The translations under genes and the position numbers were made by a program. Below are positions 31,567 through 43,293 of a stretch of DNA of 64,000 nucleotides, in pieces (position 1 is the stretch's first letter; each line of letters begins with the position of its first letter). The notes below the pieces were generated by a model. That model did not search any database. It saw only the letters and a program-made list of their open reading frames with translations, and had not been told where the DNA came from. The stretch is taken from positions 15,460,501 to 15,524,500 of the forward strand of contig NW_020825294.1 in NCBI RefSeq assembly GCF_003286085.1, in the 5' to 3' direction. The DNA is from Drosophila persimilis (lineage: Eukaryota > Arthropoda > Insecta > Diptera > Drosophilidae).

Positions 31567-34500
31567 CAAGACTTTAACTTGGGGTCTAACATAACACCCA
31601 GATCATCCACCATGGTAATTCTCTCAAGAGAACCACCAAATAGGGTGTAGGGAGCCAACAAAGGGCTAGAACGATGAAATGTCATAACTTTGCATTTCGA
31701 CGCATTAAGGTGTAACAAGTTTGCACAACACCATGACTGAAAGCTATTGAGTTCGGATTCCAAGCGAGAATTAAATGAAATGTCCGTGTACTGGACACAG
31801 AGTTTAACATCATCCGCATACATTAGTACTCGAGAATATGTTAATACTGAAGGCAAGTCATTAATAAAGAGTGTGAAGAGTAAGGGGCCTAGATGGCTGC
31901 CCTGTGGTACTCCCGAAGAAACCTTTACTGGTAAAGAGAGGGAGTTTTTGAAGAGGACTCTTTGAGACCTAGAACAAAGATAGTTAGAAATCCATCTCAG
32001 GAGGTTGGGCGGAAACCCTAAAAGGTCAAGTTTATGTGCTAAAAGCGAATGGTTTACAGAGTCGAATGCTTTACTAAAGTCGGTGTAAATAACATCCGTC
32101 TGTAAGTTACCTTGAAAGCCTTTAATAATGAAAGAGGTAAACACTAACAAGTTCGTGGTGGTTGATCGCCGCCCTATAAATCCATGCTGAGTTGGAGATT
32201 TAAGTGACTTGCAGAGATGTTGCAAGTGCGGAGTTAAAACCTTCTCAAACAATTTGGGAATAGCGGATAACTTTGCTATAACCTCTATACCTCAGACTTG
32301 CTACCTTTTTTATGGAGAGGAATTATAAACGATTACTTCCAGATTGGGGGGAAGCAGGAGGAATCAATGGACAGGGTGAATAGTTTAAGCAATGGTCCAC
32401 ACAGAGCCTCGGCGCAGTACCTGAGTACACAACCTGGAACCCCGTCTGGACCCGGTGAAAACACCGGCTAGGGAATATTCATTTAACAAGGGACTGAAAA
32501 TGCTGTTCGACCTCGGTAATCCGTATGGGTACGGTTGACCAGAGTAGCGTTCCTCAGAATAGGTGGTTTGGAAAAACTGGGCAAAAAGATCGGCAATTGC
32601 CTGATCATTATTTGCCGACGTATTAAAAAATGATAGCGAGGATGGGTGTGCGGACGTTCTACGCTTACTGTTTACGAAGCAGTAAAACTGTTTAGGGTCC
32701 TGAGAAAAACGTATCCTGCAACGAGATAGGTAGTTCTTATAGCATTGAGCATTAAGAACTGAAAAGTTTGACCGAGCTATTACATAACGAGAGTGAGAAG
32801 TAGGAGAGCCCACTTCTTGAAATTTTTTTATAAAGTCTTGATTTTAAGTTTTTTAGACTGGATAACTCTTTGGTAAATCAAGGGGGTTTTCCAGATCTAA
32901 TCGGACAAGAAAGCGGGACACAAGAATCAAAAAATGTGCCAAGAGCATTGTAAAAAATGTTTGTGCCTTTTGTGACATCAGTGCACAAGTACAAAGCGGA
33001 CCAATCAAAATCCCTAATTAGGTTATTAAGCTTCGCAAACTCGGCTTTACGAAAGCAGCGGACACGTTCAGGTAGTCCACTCGACCGATCCAATACAGTT
33101 GGTCCTATATCTAGCGACACCTCGAAAGTAGGGTGGTAGGCGTCTTCAGGTATAGTGAGCGGAAGGGCTCGGGTTAACAACACTATGGTTGGATCCGATA
33201 CAAAGCATAGATCAAGCAATCGACCCAAGGAAATTTTCACATGATTGACTTGAGACAGGTCAAGCAAGCCGTCAACAAAGTCATGTCGTGACATGGGCAC
33301 TAGGATACTAGACTCGTTTACCGAAGACCAAACAGTTCCTGGCAAGTTGAAGTCACCAAGAACTATCATACGATCTTTATCAGATAGCGAGGAAGAAACA
33401 TCGGTTAAAGCGGACAAGTGCTGCTCATAAATTGAGATATCCGAAGAAGGTGGGATATACGAGCAAGTAATGAATATAGCGAAAGCGGGAAGAATCAGTT
33501 TTACACACAGGAATTCCAGTTCCTGTTGAACTTGGACTGTGAAGTGTTCTGACGTGAAGTAAGAGTCCACTGCAATTAGAACCCCTCCTGCACGTCGAGA
33601 CGAACGGTCCTTTCTAAAAGTTGTGTACCGACCTGCCAAAACCTCGGAACTAAGAATGTCCGGCTTTAACCAGGTTTCAGTAAACACAATAACGTGGGGA
33701 GCAAATGCAACACTATCCCGGAAAAGAATGCTGAGCTTACTACGCAAGCCTCTTACATTCTGATAGGTTACTAAAAGAGAAGTTAGATTTTTGGAAAGGT
33801 GGTAGCAAGACGGGAAGTTGAGGAACAGGAAGTTGAGGTTGAGGGTGGCACACTGGAAAGATTTGGAAGGGATATGGGGGGCCTATTCTACTTCTTAGCC
33901 TTAAACTCCTTCACCACCAAATGCTCCGGCCAAAATTTGGCGGAGCAAATGGTGTCAAATTGAGTTGGGGAGATGCTTATCTTAAACGAGGCTATCTCCC
34001 TGGCATAAGAGAAGTTAAATTTCTCCACCTTTAAACCCACGGCTTTTATTTTGCTTTGAATAAAAGCAATTACATCATTAGATGTGAGGTCAGGGGCCAG
34101 CCGTGAAACAAAAACTTGTCGTTTTGGTGGGACTCCCACCAGTGGTTTAGTCACCACAGGTCTATTACCTGTGGTGGCAATATCCGGAGGTCGGGAACGT
34201 CTATTTACTGGTGGGATCGGGATAGACGGAACAACTAGCGAACTTGCGGACACCACGGACACGGACGCTACAGACGTACTTGGCTGCACATTCTCCGAGG
34301 CGATGAATTCGGCTACCGAATCTGCATCGCCAGCAGCTGTCGTTGCCCTTGGAGTGGCAAACGAGATCAACTGCTGCACACTTGAGTGGTCGGAGTCAGT
34401 TTTTCGGCGGCGCACGGCTGAGTGACGGTTGGCACTTGCAGATCCCGCGGATTGACCTTTTTGCGCCTCGGAGACTCATTCAGCAGTTTTAAACCGCTAA

Positions 34501-35043
34501 ACTGAGCCTCCATGGCTAGGAGCCGATCGTATTGGTTTTAAAAACCAACGGTCAGCTCCTTAAAGCCACTCCGCGTCTGCCTCATAAAAGCTGCCTCTCC
34601 ACCGCACGGCATGCCTCGCAACTGTAATGCAAGCCATTACGTTTGGCTATAGCATCACTCACGAGGCCACAAAATCCAGCACATTTTGCGTGCACTACGC
34701 TGTCGCAGAGCCACCAGGGGACATTCGGCTGATCGTGGGTGATCTGCTTCTTACAGGTTTTTTTTGGCACAGACCACAGCGTATTCCATTTTATTATTTA
34801 TTTATTTACTATTATTTGCAAAACAAATTGGTATTAGTCCAATGTGCCAGACAACGCTCAAAGCGGAATTGGTAAAAAAAAAAAAGAGCAGAGTGGAGAG
34901 CGGTTATAGCGAGAGCTACTAAACAGAGAGCGCTATTGCTCAGAAAGTTTAAAGAGCGAGAGAGAAAGAACAATTATTGAAGTTGAGGTGATAGCGAGAG
35001 AGTGATAAAACAACAAAAGCTACCAGACGAGAGCGGACTGCAA
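31567..35043 (-). mobile_element. CR1-clade non-LTR retrotransposon, copy B
   Basis: Minus-strand order: PHD-like segment (34582-34770: CDSVVHAKCAGF, SCEACR), ORF1 body (33888-34415, same RNA-binding-like QVFVSRLAPDLTSNDVIAFI), endonuclease (32878-33747: FTETWLKPDI, RRAGGVLIAVD, VLGDFNLPGT), linker (32385-32813) and RT (31449-32252: TDFSKAFDSVNHSLLAHKLD, GVPQGSHLGPLLFTLFINDL, MYADDVKLCVQY). Unlike most non-LTR copies it is cut at the 3' side (31567) and keeps the 5' part. Frames are interrupted, so it is a dead copy. It is near-identical to copy A (7515-10135) outside copy A's deletion. Confidence 0.88.
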
Positions 35044-35253
35044 TGCAATACTCACTCACTGCAACACAAACACAAGCCGACGCCGAAAAATAAAAAGTTA
35101 AATAATGTTTTAACACAAATCAAAAGGCATGCACTCGCGTAATAGAATAGGTTTCCAGATTGTTGTCTGGTTAGGAAGTATAATTAGAATTTAGTAAGGA
35201 AAACACCGGCTGTTTATTCAAAACAAAAGGAAAAAATACGGATCGCAAAACAA
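35044..35253. other. Unassigned stretch between CR1 and DINE-1
   Basis: About 210 bp, A-rich with no frame. It could be CR1 5' untranslated sequence (minus strand) or BEL B internal DNA; copy A stops before this point so they cannot be compared. Confidence 0.35.
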
Positions 35254-36362
35254 AACGAGGGGGAACGTTGTGAGTTGCTGCGGACACCGCAACTCTACAG
35301 TTATACCCGATACTAAGTCAGTATGGCTCTCCTCCGGCAGACGCCGCTAATATTAAACGACACGACAAAGAGTGCGTGCGAGAGAGACAGAAAATCAGTC
35401 TGAGCGTGACGTCGGGCGCTGCGTAGCCAATGCAAATTGATTTGTTCCTTTTGGCTACAAAAATTATCTGATCTGATCCAGATTCAGCAATCTGATGGAT
35501 ATGGTCATTATCTATGATTCTGCGTTTTTAGTTTTCTCAAATCTGCAATATTGTGGATGCAACAGATTTTCGTCCTTTGTGGGGGCGGAAGGGGGTGGGG
35601 CGAAATTTTGAGATATACGTTTTATAGTGACATCTAACAGGAGTGCGGATACTAAATTTGGTTACTCTAGCTTTAATAGTCTCTGAGATTTGTGAATATC
35701 CCCAGATTTGCATCCTTTGCGGGGGCGGAAGGGGGTGTGGCAAAATTTTGAAACAAACTCGTCTCGGTCCGATATATTAGGAGTGTGGATACCAAATTTG
35801 GTTGCTCTAGCTTTTATAGTCTCTGAGATCTAGGCGCTAATGTTTTACTCTAAGCAAAGCCGCCTATGCTACGTGTGTGTTAGAGAGAGACAGGGCGAGA
35901 AAAAATGAAATTGTTTTCTTGATGCTGGCTATAATAATAATACGATCCAATTCAGATTCCGCAGTCTAAAAGATATGGTCATTCTCTACGATTCTGCGTT
36001 TTTGGTTTTCTCGTATCTTTAAAATTGTGGATGCCACAGATTTTCGCCCTTTGTGGGGGCGGAAGTGGGCGGGGCAAAGTTTTGAAATATTTTTGGAGCA
36101 GTGACATATCACAGAAGTCTGGATCCAAAACATCGTTGCTCTAGCTCTTATAGTCTTTGAGCATTAGGCGCTGAAGGGGACGGACAGACGGACAGACGGA
36201 CGGACGGACAGACAGACAGGGCTCAATCGACTCGGCTATTGATGCTGATCAAGAATATATATACTTTATAGGGTCGGAAACGATTCCTTCTGGACGTTAC
36301 ACACATCCACTTTTACCACAAATCTAATATACCCCAATACTCATTTTGAGTATCGGGTATAA
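35254..36362 (-). mobile_element. DINE-1/INE-1, full length (1.1 kb)
   Basis: Reverse orientation: the 5' end is at 36362 (TTATACCCGATACTCAAAAT on the minus strand), the (GTCY)n tract at 36180-36221 and the 3' end at 35254-35320 with the subterminal inverted repeat TATACCCGATACTAA on the plus strand, hairpin and AACGAGGGGG edge. It contains three internal degenerate ~150-bp repeats. It was one partner of the exchange that duplicated 2969 bp to its right. Confidence 0.92.
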
Positions 36363-36399
36363 ACACGTCTGATCACTACGAAAGAGAACGAAGTTTTAT

Positions 36400-37510
36400 A
36401 AAATGCAGTTCTATAAGTTCGCTCAACCAGTTCATCGATCATTCTGGACTACTTAGAGGTGCAGGTCGTCTTGGTCACTCATCGCTAGGATTTGACGCTC
36501 AGCACCCACTGATTATGCCAAAGGGACATTCCATTACTTTTGCGCTGATAAGATAAGGTTCACTAAAGGAACCTCCATGCCTAACCTGACGCCCAGCTAT
36601 CCAAAATTCGGCTGGAATATTTGCCCATTGGAGGTATTAAAGCAGTGTCAAGGGTCGTCAGCAAGTGTGTGAGATGCTTTAGGACTAGTCCGCGCATGGT
36701 TGAACACATCATGGGAGACCTACCTAAGGAACGTTTTGAAGGATCTCGAGCTTTTGAAGTCACTGGAGTAGATTACTGTGGATATTTTTCCGATCAAGTG
36801 CTACATAAGCGTATTTATCTGCTTCACCTCTAAGGCTATACACATGGAGCTCATTAAGGATTTTACCACCGCATCGTATCTAGGCGTTTTTCTTCCACTC
36901 AAGGAAGGCCAATTCCAATTTGGTCGGACAATGCGACAAACTTCTTTGGGGCCAAGAACGAGCTTCTGGAGCTGAAGATAAAGAAGCTTTGTCTGAGCGA
37001 ACCGCATATGAAGGTTGGACCATCTGTGCTTAGCTTCGACGAGCTGCTCACGCTTTCAGAAAATCCTGATTATATAGACGTGCTGACTCCCGCTCATCTG
37101 CTCCTAGGCGGCCCCCATGATCAAATTCTCGAGCCTGACCTAACGAAGCTGAAGAATCGTCTGTATGGCTGGCAGCGGGTCACCCAACTACAACAAATAT
37201 ATTGGAGCCGTTGGCGCGAAGAGTATCTCACTCTTTTGGAAGAGCGCGCGAAGTTGCGTACCTCCGTGCAAAACTTCTGCAAGAAGGATCTCGTCCTGGT
37301 GAAGGACGAAAATCTTCCTCCAATGCGTTGGCCACTGGCTAGAGTGGTCGATGTCGTTATGGGCAAGGAAGGAGTGTGTCGCGTCGCTGACCTGAAGACA
37401 TCCTCAGGAAACATCAGGATGGCCGTCACTCGGCTATGTTTGCTGCCCCTTAAGGAATCTTTTGATAGACTACCTCCCAACGGGGGGAGTATGTTCGGTC
37501 CAGCCGCCGA
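36400..37510 (+). pseudogene. BEL B integrase, first copy
   Basis: Remnant HHCC region (FIDHSGLLRGAGRLGHSSLG; IGGIKAVSRVVSKCVRCF), core start (FEVTGVDYCG with the first Asp; VFICFTSKAIHMELIKDF), a shifted frame with WSDNATNFFGAKNELLELKI (second Asp), and then the C-terminal part 37008-37517 (VLTPAHLLLGGPHDQILEPD; KDLVLVKDENLPPMRWPLAR). The block that normally holds the third acidic residue is deleted between SEPHMK and VGPSVLSF. The frame reads on into the LTR. Confidence 0.85.
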
Positions 37511-37866
37511 AGAATAACCGTAAATTTTCATAGTTATTGTTATTGTGTGAACTGCGTGAGCCGCCTATGATTTGCAAGCGTTGACATTCTGCATTCGCTA
37601 AATGGGCTATCTGCCGCCGTCACTTCGGAAATTACCTTGCTTTGCCGCCGCCACGTCGGCAATCACTTTTAATCTGCCGCCGTCGTCCTTTAGTTCCATG
37701 CTAGCCCCTTTGCGCATCGGTTGCATACCTCTTACCTTTCTGACCCAAGCAAGCAATCGGCTTCAGCTCAGTCACAAAAATCAAATAAATGTTATAAAGA
37801 ATTAAACCAAGTCTATTATTTGTTTTGGAAACAAATAGGGGCCAAAAAAGCTTGGCATCTCAAACA
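37492..37866 (+). repeat. 3' LTR of BEL B, first copy
   Basis: 375 bp, TGTTCGGTCC to GGCATCTCAAACA, followed by target duplication GTCTT. AATAAA occurs near 37785. The middle part absent from the 5' LTR is Pro/Ala-rich-looking CGCC repeats (37608-37680). Confidence 0.9.
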
Positions 37867-37871
37867 GTCTT

Positions 37872-38246
37872 GATCTTAGTTTTTTCTACAGAGAAACCGA
37901 TTTCCCGTTTTATCATTATTTGGATCTGTATGCTCTCATTAATTGGTGTTTACTAAACCTTCTCCAAATGTAGTGTCATGAGCAACAAGAACCTTTTCTT
38001 CTACTCAATCTACTGTGTAAAGTTAATGACTTGGGCATTGTCTTTGTCCCCAACAGGATGATCTAACCAAATAATATCCCCCTCAAAATTCTTCGATCTT
38101 GATGACACACATTTTTTTTTTTAAATCATCTTAATTTTTTCTGTGACTGTTGTACAAGTTGCTCTAATAGTAACAGCAAACGACACAATTGTATCTGTGA
38201 TAATATTGTATAATCAAATACAAATTACACAAAAAATTAAGAATAA
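37872..38246 (+). pseudogene. CR1 RT fragment flanking BEL B, first copy
   Basis: Plus-strand scraps HYLDLYALINWCLLNLLQM and VNDLGIVFVPN correspond to the CR1 stretch DLDALNNWC...N-L-L and VDDLGVMLDP just after the YADD box. Together with 26206-26704 and 27226-27239 they are one old CR1 into which the DINE-1 and BEL B went. Confidence 0.6.
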
Positions 38247-39331
38247 AACGAGGGGGAACGTTGTGAGTTGCTGCGGAGATACTTAGTCAGTATGGCTTTC
38301 CTCTGGCAGACGCTGCTAATATTGAACGACACGACAAAGAGTGCGTGCGAGAGAGACAGAAAATCAGTCTGAGCGTGACGTCGGGCGCTGCGTAGCCAAT
38401 GCAAATTGATTTGTTCCTTTTGGCTACAAAAATTATCTGATCTGATCCAGATTCAGCAATCTGATGGATATGGTCATTATCTATGATTCTGCGTTTTTAG
38501 TTTTCTCAAATCTGCAATATTGTGGATGCAACAGATTTTCGTCCTTTGTGGGGGCGGAAGGGGGTGGGGCGAAATTTTGAGATATACGTTTTATAGTGAC
38601 ATCTAACAGGAGTGCGGATACTAAATTTGGTTACTCTAGCTTTAATAGTCTCTGAGATTTGTGAATATCCCCAGATTTGCATCCTTTGCGGGGGCGGAAG
38701 GGGGTGTGGCAAAATTTTGAAACAAACTCGTCTCGGTCCGATATATTAGGAGTGTGGATACCAAATTTGGTTGCTCTAGCTTTTATAGTCTCTGAGATCT
38801 AGGCGCTAATGTTTTACTCTAAGCAAAGCCGCCTATGCTACGTGTGTGTTAGAGAGAGACAGGGCGAGAAAAAATGAAATTGTTTTCTTGATGCTGGCTA
38901 TAATAATAATACGATCCAATTCAGATTCCGCAGTCTAAAAGATATGGTCATTCTCTACGATTCTGCGTTTTTGGTTTTCTCGTATCTTTAAAATTGTGGA
39001 TGCCACAGATTTTCGCCCTTTGTGGGGGCGGAAGTGGGCGGGGCAAAGTTTTGAAATATTTTTGGAGCAGTGACATATCACAGAAGTCTGGATCCAAAAC
39101 ATCGTTGCTCTAGCTCTTATAGTCTTTGAGCATTAGGCGCTGAAGGGGACGGACAGACGGACAGACGGACGGACGGACAGACAGACAGGGCTCAATCGAC
39201 TCGGCTATTGATGCTGATCAAGAATATATATACTTTATAGGGTCGGAAACGATTCCTTCTGGACGTTACACACATCCACTTTTACCACAAATCTAATATA
39301 CCCCAATACTCATTTTGAGTATCGGGTATAA
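38247..39331 (-). mobile_element. Chimeric DINE-1 at the duplication junction
   Basis: Its left 78 bp or so carry the variants of the DINE-1 at 41216 (GCGGAGATACTTAGTC, CTTTCCTCTGGCAG, ATTGAACG), while from 38399 it follows the DINE-1 at 35254 (AGCCAATGCAAATTG). The exchange point is therefore within 38325-38398. The first ~20 bp of subterminal repeat are deleted in this version. Confidence 0.92.
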
Positions 39332-39368
39332 ACACGTCTGATCACTACGAAAGAGAACGAAGTTTTAT

Positions 39369-40479
39369 AAAATGCAGTTCTATAAGTTCGCTCAACCAGT
39401 TCATCGATCATTCTGGACTACTTAGAGGTGCAGGTCGTCTTGGTCACTCATCGCTAGGATTTGACGCTCAGCACCCACTGATTATGCCAAAGGGACATTC
39501 CATTACTTTTGCGCTGATAAGATAAGGTTCACTAAAGGAACCTCCATGCCTAACCTGACGCCCAGCTATCCAAAATTCGGCTGGAATATTTGCCCATTGG
39601 AGGTATTAAAGCAGTGTCAAGGGTCGTCAGCAAGTGTGTGAGATGCTTTAGGACTAGTCCGCGCATGGTTGAACACATCATGGGAGACCTACCTAAGGAA
39701 CGTTTTGAAGGATCTCGAGCTTTTGAAGTCACTGGAGTAGATTACTGTGGATATTTTTCCGATCAAGTGCTACATAAGCGTATTTATCTGCTTCACCTCT
39801 AAGGCTATACACATGGAGCTCATTAAGGATTTTACCACCGCATCGTATCTAGGCGTTTTTCTTCCACTCAAGGAAGGCCAATTCCAATTTGGTCGGACAA
39901 TGCGACAAACTTCTTTGGGGCCAAGAACGAGCTTCTGGAGCTGAAGATAAAGAAGCTTTGTCTGAGCGAACCGCATATGAAGGTTGGACCATCTGTGCTT
40001 AGCTTCGACGAGCTGCTCACGCTTTCAGAAAATCCTGATTATATAGACGTGCTGACTCCCGCTCATCTGCTCCTAGGCGGCCCCCATGATCAAATTCTCG
40101 AGCCTGACCTAACGAAGCTGAAGAATCGTCTGTATGGCTGGCAGCGGGTCACCCAACTACAACAAATATATTGGAGCCGTTGGCGCGAAGAGTATCTCAC
40201 TCTTTTGGAAGAGCGCGCGAAGTTGCGTACCTCCGTGCAAAACTTCTGCAAGAAGGATCTCGTCCTGGTGAAGGACGAAAATCTTCCTCCAATGCGTTGG
40301 CCACTGGCTAGAGTGGTCGATGTCGTTATGGGCAAGGAAGGAGTGTGTCGCGTCGCTGACCTGAAGACATCCTCAGGAAACATCAGGATGGCCGTCACTC
40401 GGCTATGTTTGCTGCCCCTTAAGGAATCTTTTGATAGACTACCTCCCAACGGGGGGAGTATGTTCGGTCCAGCCGCCGA
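39369..40479 (+). pseudogene. BEL B integrase, second copy
   Basis: Offset copy (+2969) of the integrase remnant at 36400-37510, identical in all frames compared, including its frameshifts and deletion. This shows the damage predates the tandem duplication. Confidence 0.88.
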
Positions 40480-40835
40480 AGAATAACCGTAAATTTTCAT
40501 AGTTATTGTTATTGTGTGAACTGCGTGAGCCGCCTATGATTTGCAAGCGTTGACATTCTGCATTCGCTAAATGGGCTATCTGCCGCCGTCACTTCGGAAA
40601 TTACCTTGCTTTGCCGCCGCCACGTCGGCAATCACTTTTAATCTGCCGCCGTCGTCCTTTAGTTCCATGCTAGCCCCTTTGCGCATCGGTTGCATACCTC
40701 TTACCTTTCTGACCCAAGCAAGCAATCGGCTTCAGCTCAGTCACAAAAATCAAATAAATGTTATAAAGAATTAAACCAAGTCTATTATTTGTTTTGGAAA
40801 CAAATAGGGGCCAAAAAAGCTTGGCATCTCAAACA
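40461..40835 (+). repeat. 3' LTR of BEL B, second copy
   Basis: Same 375 bp as 37492-37866, followed again by GTCTT (40836-40840). Confidence 0.9.
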
Positions 40836-40840
40836 GTCTT

Positions 40841-41215
40841 GATCTTAGTTTTTTCTACAGAGAAACCGATTTCCCGTTTTATCATTATTTGGATCTGTAT
40901 GCTCTCATTAATTGGTGTTTACTAAACCTTCTCCAAATGTAGTGTCATGAGCAACAAGAACCTTTTCTTCTACTCAATCTACTGTGTAAAGTTAATGACT
41001 TGGGCATTGTCTTTGTCCCCAACAGGATGATCTAACCAAATAATATCCCCCTCAAAATTCTTCGATCTTGATGACACACATTTTTTTTTTTAAATCATCT
41101 TAATTTTTTCTGTGACTGTTGTACAAGTTGCTCTAATAGTAACAGCAAACGACACAATTGTATCTGTGATAATATTGTATAATCAAATACAAATTACACA
41201 AAAAATTAAGAATAA
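40841..41215 (+). pseudogene. CR1 RT fragment flanking BEL B, second copy
   Basis: Identical to 37872-38246 at an offset of 2969; this copy is presumably the original flank, with the first copy created by the exchange. Confidence 0.6.
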
Positions 41216-41466
41216 AACGAGGGGGAACGTTGTGAGTTGCTGCGGAGATACTTAGTCAGTATGGCTTTCCTCTGGCAGACGCTGCTAATATTGAACGACA
41301 CGACAAAGAGTGCGTGCGAGAGAGACAGAAAATCAGTCTGAGCGTGACGTCGGGCGCTGCGTAGCCACTGAAAATAGATTTGTTCCTTTTGGCTATAAAA
41401 ATGATCCGATCTGATCCAGATTCAACGACCGGATAGATATGGTCATTCTATATGATTGTGCGTTTT
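41216..41466 (-). mobile_element. DINE-1 3' fragment, second partner of the exchange
   Basis: Same left edge (AACGAGGGGGAACG) and variants as 38247, then its own variants from AGCCACTGAAAATAG on. It is cut at GCGTTTTT by another DINE-1 in the opposite orientation (41467), which inserted at a T run as expected for Helentron-type elements. Confidence 0.85.
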
Positions 41467-42200
41467 TATACCCGATACTCAAAATGAGTATTGTGGTATA
41501 TTAGATTTGTGGTAAAAGTGGATTTGTGTAACGTCCAGAAGGAATCGTTTCCGACCCCATAAAGTATATTTATTCTTGATCAGCATCAATAGCCGAGTCG
41601 ATTGAGCCCTGTCTGTCTGTCCGTCTGTCCGTCCGTCTGTCCGTCCGTCCGTCCGTCCGTCCGTCCGTCCGTCCGTCTGTCCGTCCCCTTCAGCGCCTAG
41701 TGCTCAAAAACTATAAGCGCTAGAGCAACGATGTTTTGGATCCAGACTTCTGTTATATGTCACTGCTACAAAAATATTTCAAAACTTCGCCCCGCCCACT
41801 TCCGCCCCCACAAAGGGCGAAAATCTGTGGCATCCACATTTTTAAAGATACGATAAAACCAAAAACGCAGAATCGTAGAGGATGTTCTAGAGTGTAAAAT
41901 CTGAACAAGATCGTATAATTATTATAGCCAGAATCAAGAAAACAATTCCGTTCTTTCTCGCTCTGTCTCTCTCTAACACACAGGTTTCATGGTCGGTTTG
42001 GCCAATTGCAAAATATGAGTTCAAGGATCTCAGAACCTATAAGAGCCAGAGCAACCAAATTTGGTATCCACACTCCTGTGATATCGGACCTTGACCAAAT
42101 TTTCGTGTCCAAATTTCGCCACACCCCCTTCCGCCCCCGCAAAGGACGAAAATCTGGGGCATCCACAAATCTCAGAGACTATTAAGTCTAGAGTAACTGG
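41467..42200 (+). mobile_element. DINE-1, 3'-truncated, head-to-head with 41216-41466
   Basis: TATACCCGATACTCAAAATG start, GTCY tract 41614-41686, two internal repeats; ends in AGTCTAGAGTAAC next to BEL D integrase. The 3' hairpin is missing. Confidence 0.87.
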
Positions 42201-43293
42201 TTCTACTAGCGCGTTCAGGGGTCGGCCAACCAAGAAATGACCGGGAGTTAGCGCCTCGAAGTCATACGGGTCCGATGACAAGGGATGCAGAGGTCTGGAA
42301 TTCATCACCGCTTCTACTTGTGTGATGGCAGTCGCAAGATCTTCGTAGTTTAGTACTGTGCTGTTGGTGCATTTCACAAGCAGCTGTTTAGCCACCTTCA
42401 CGGCGCTCTCCCATAATCCTCCAAAAGTGAGGGGAGCGTGGGGGGATGAAGTGAAACCTAACTCCTCGCTGGCTGCATTCGTCGTCAATGAGCTTCTGAC
42501 TTGGCGCAATATAGGTCAGAACTCAATCCACGTCTTGCAAAGAACCGTTTTAGCGCCGCGATGAACGCATTTGAGCTTAAGTCCGACACGATCTCTATAT
42601 GGCAAAGCATACAAATATGCACAGATACACCTTTACTGGGCGTTTTCCTCGCATGTGAAAGTGCATCCATATTGGTCCAGCAAAGTCCAGTCCAGCGCGC
42701 TCAAAGGGGTAGATATTGCCTCGCACTCGGCTAGCTGGCAGCGCTCCCATCAGCTGTGTTGCAGCGAGCGGCCGACGACGAAAGCATGGTATGCAGCCAC
42801 GGATCACCCTGCGGGCAAGTTTCCTGCAATTGATTACCCAATATCTCTGTCGCAAAAAGGCACATAGCGATTGTGCCCCGGCATGTCAATTCTTTCGATG
42901 TGTGAGTTCAACAAGCACCTCTACCACTTTATGGTTGCTCGGCATTAAGATGGGATGCCTTGTGTCAAATGGCAATTCGGCATTGGACAACCTTCCGCCG
43001 ACTCGAATAATAGTTATTCCCTCTTCCTCTTGTAAAAACGGGCTTAAACTCTGAATTCTCGCTGATTTTATCACCTTTCCCTCTTCAAGCTTAATGAATT
43101 CCTCATGCAAGCTCAAATTCTGCACATTATACACAATATAGCGCAATCCGCCCTCCATTTCAGCTGCAGTAAGGCTGCCTGTTTCATTTGAGTTGGATCT
43201 CAACGATATTCTACGCCAGCGAAAAATATAGCTAAAAACTCGCTGCAATTTGAGAAAATCATTTGCAAATTTGCAAATGACATTTAACGACAT
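42201..43293 (-). pseudogene. BEL D integrase
   Basis: Zinc region frames (HPILMPSNHKVVEVLVELTH; RKLARRVIRGCIPCFRRRP), core with FERAGLDFAGPIWMHF (first Asp) and [18 protein letters not shown] (Glu region), then [19 protein letters not shown], after which DINE-1 sequence begins. Frames 42886-43293, 42595-42855, 42485-42670 and 42201-42509 are out of phase, so it is non-functional. Confidence 0.82.

Larger units (their letters stand above)
27240..37866 (+). mobile_element. BEL/Pao LTR retrotransposon B with three nested insertions
   Basis: Plus-strand element bounded by LTRs that start TGTTCGG and by a 5-bp target duplication GTCTT (27235-27239 and 37867-37871). Its own content is 5' LTR, primer-binding site, gag and integrase. 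Protease, RT and RNase H are missing. Nested inside are a piggyBac (27559-30326), a minus-strand CR1 (31567-35043) and a minus-strand DINE-1 (35254-36362). The flanks on both sides belong to a decayed CR1. Confidence 0.9.
35356..41293. repeat. Tandem duplication, two copies of a 2969-bp unit
   Basis: Unit 1 is about 35356-38324 and unit 2 about 38325-41293. Every frame I compared is identical between them at a fixed offset of 2969. Each unit holds DINE-1 sequence (minus strand), BEL B integrase, the BEL B 3' LTR with GTCTT, and about 375 bp of CR1 flank. The junction lies in DINE-1 DNA. It could be a very recent event or an assembly artefact. Confidence 0.93.

Noticed and set aside
9165..34425. 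Plus-strand frames at 9165-9512 and 34084-34425 as genes
   Set aside because: They lie antisense to CR1 ORF1 and carry no domain; the minus-strand reading explains the conservation.
36621..40486. Two pairs of identical reading frames as paralogous genes
   Set aside because: They are BEL integrase pieces copied by the 2969-bp tandem duplication, with the same frameshifts.
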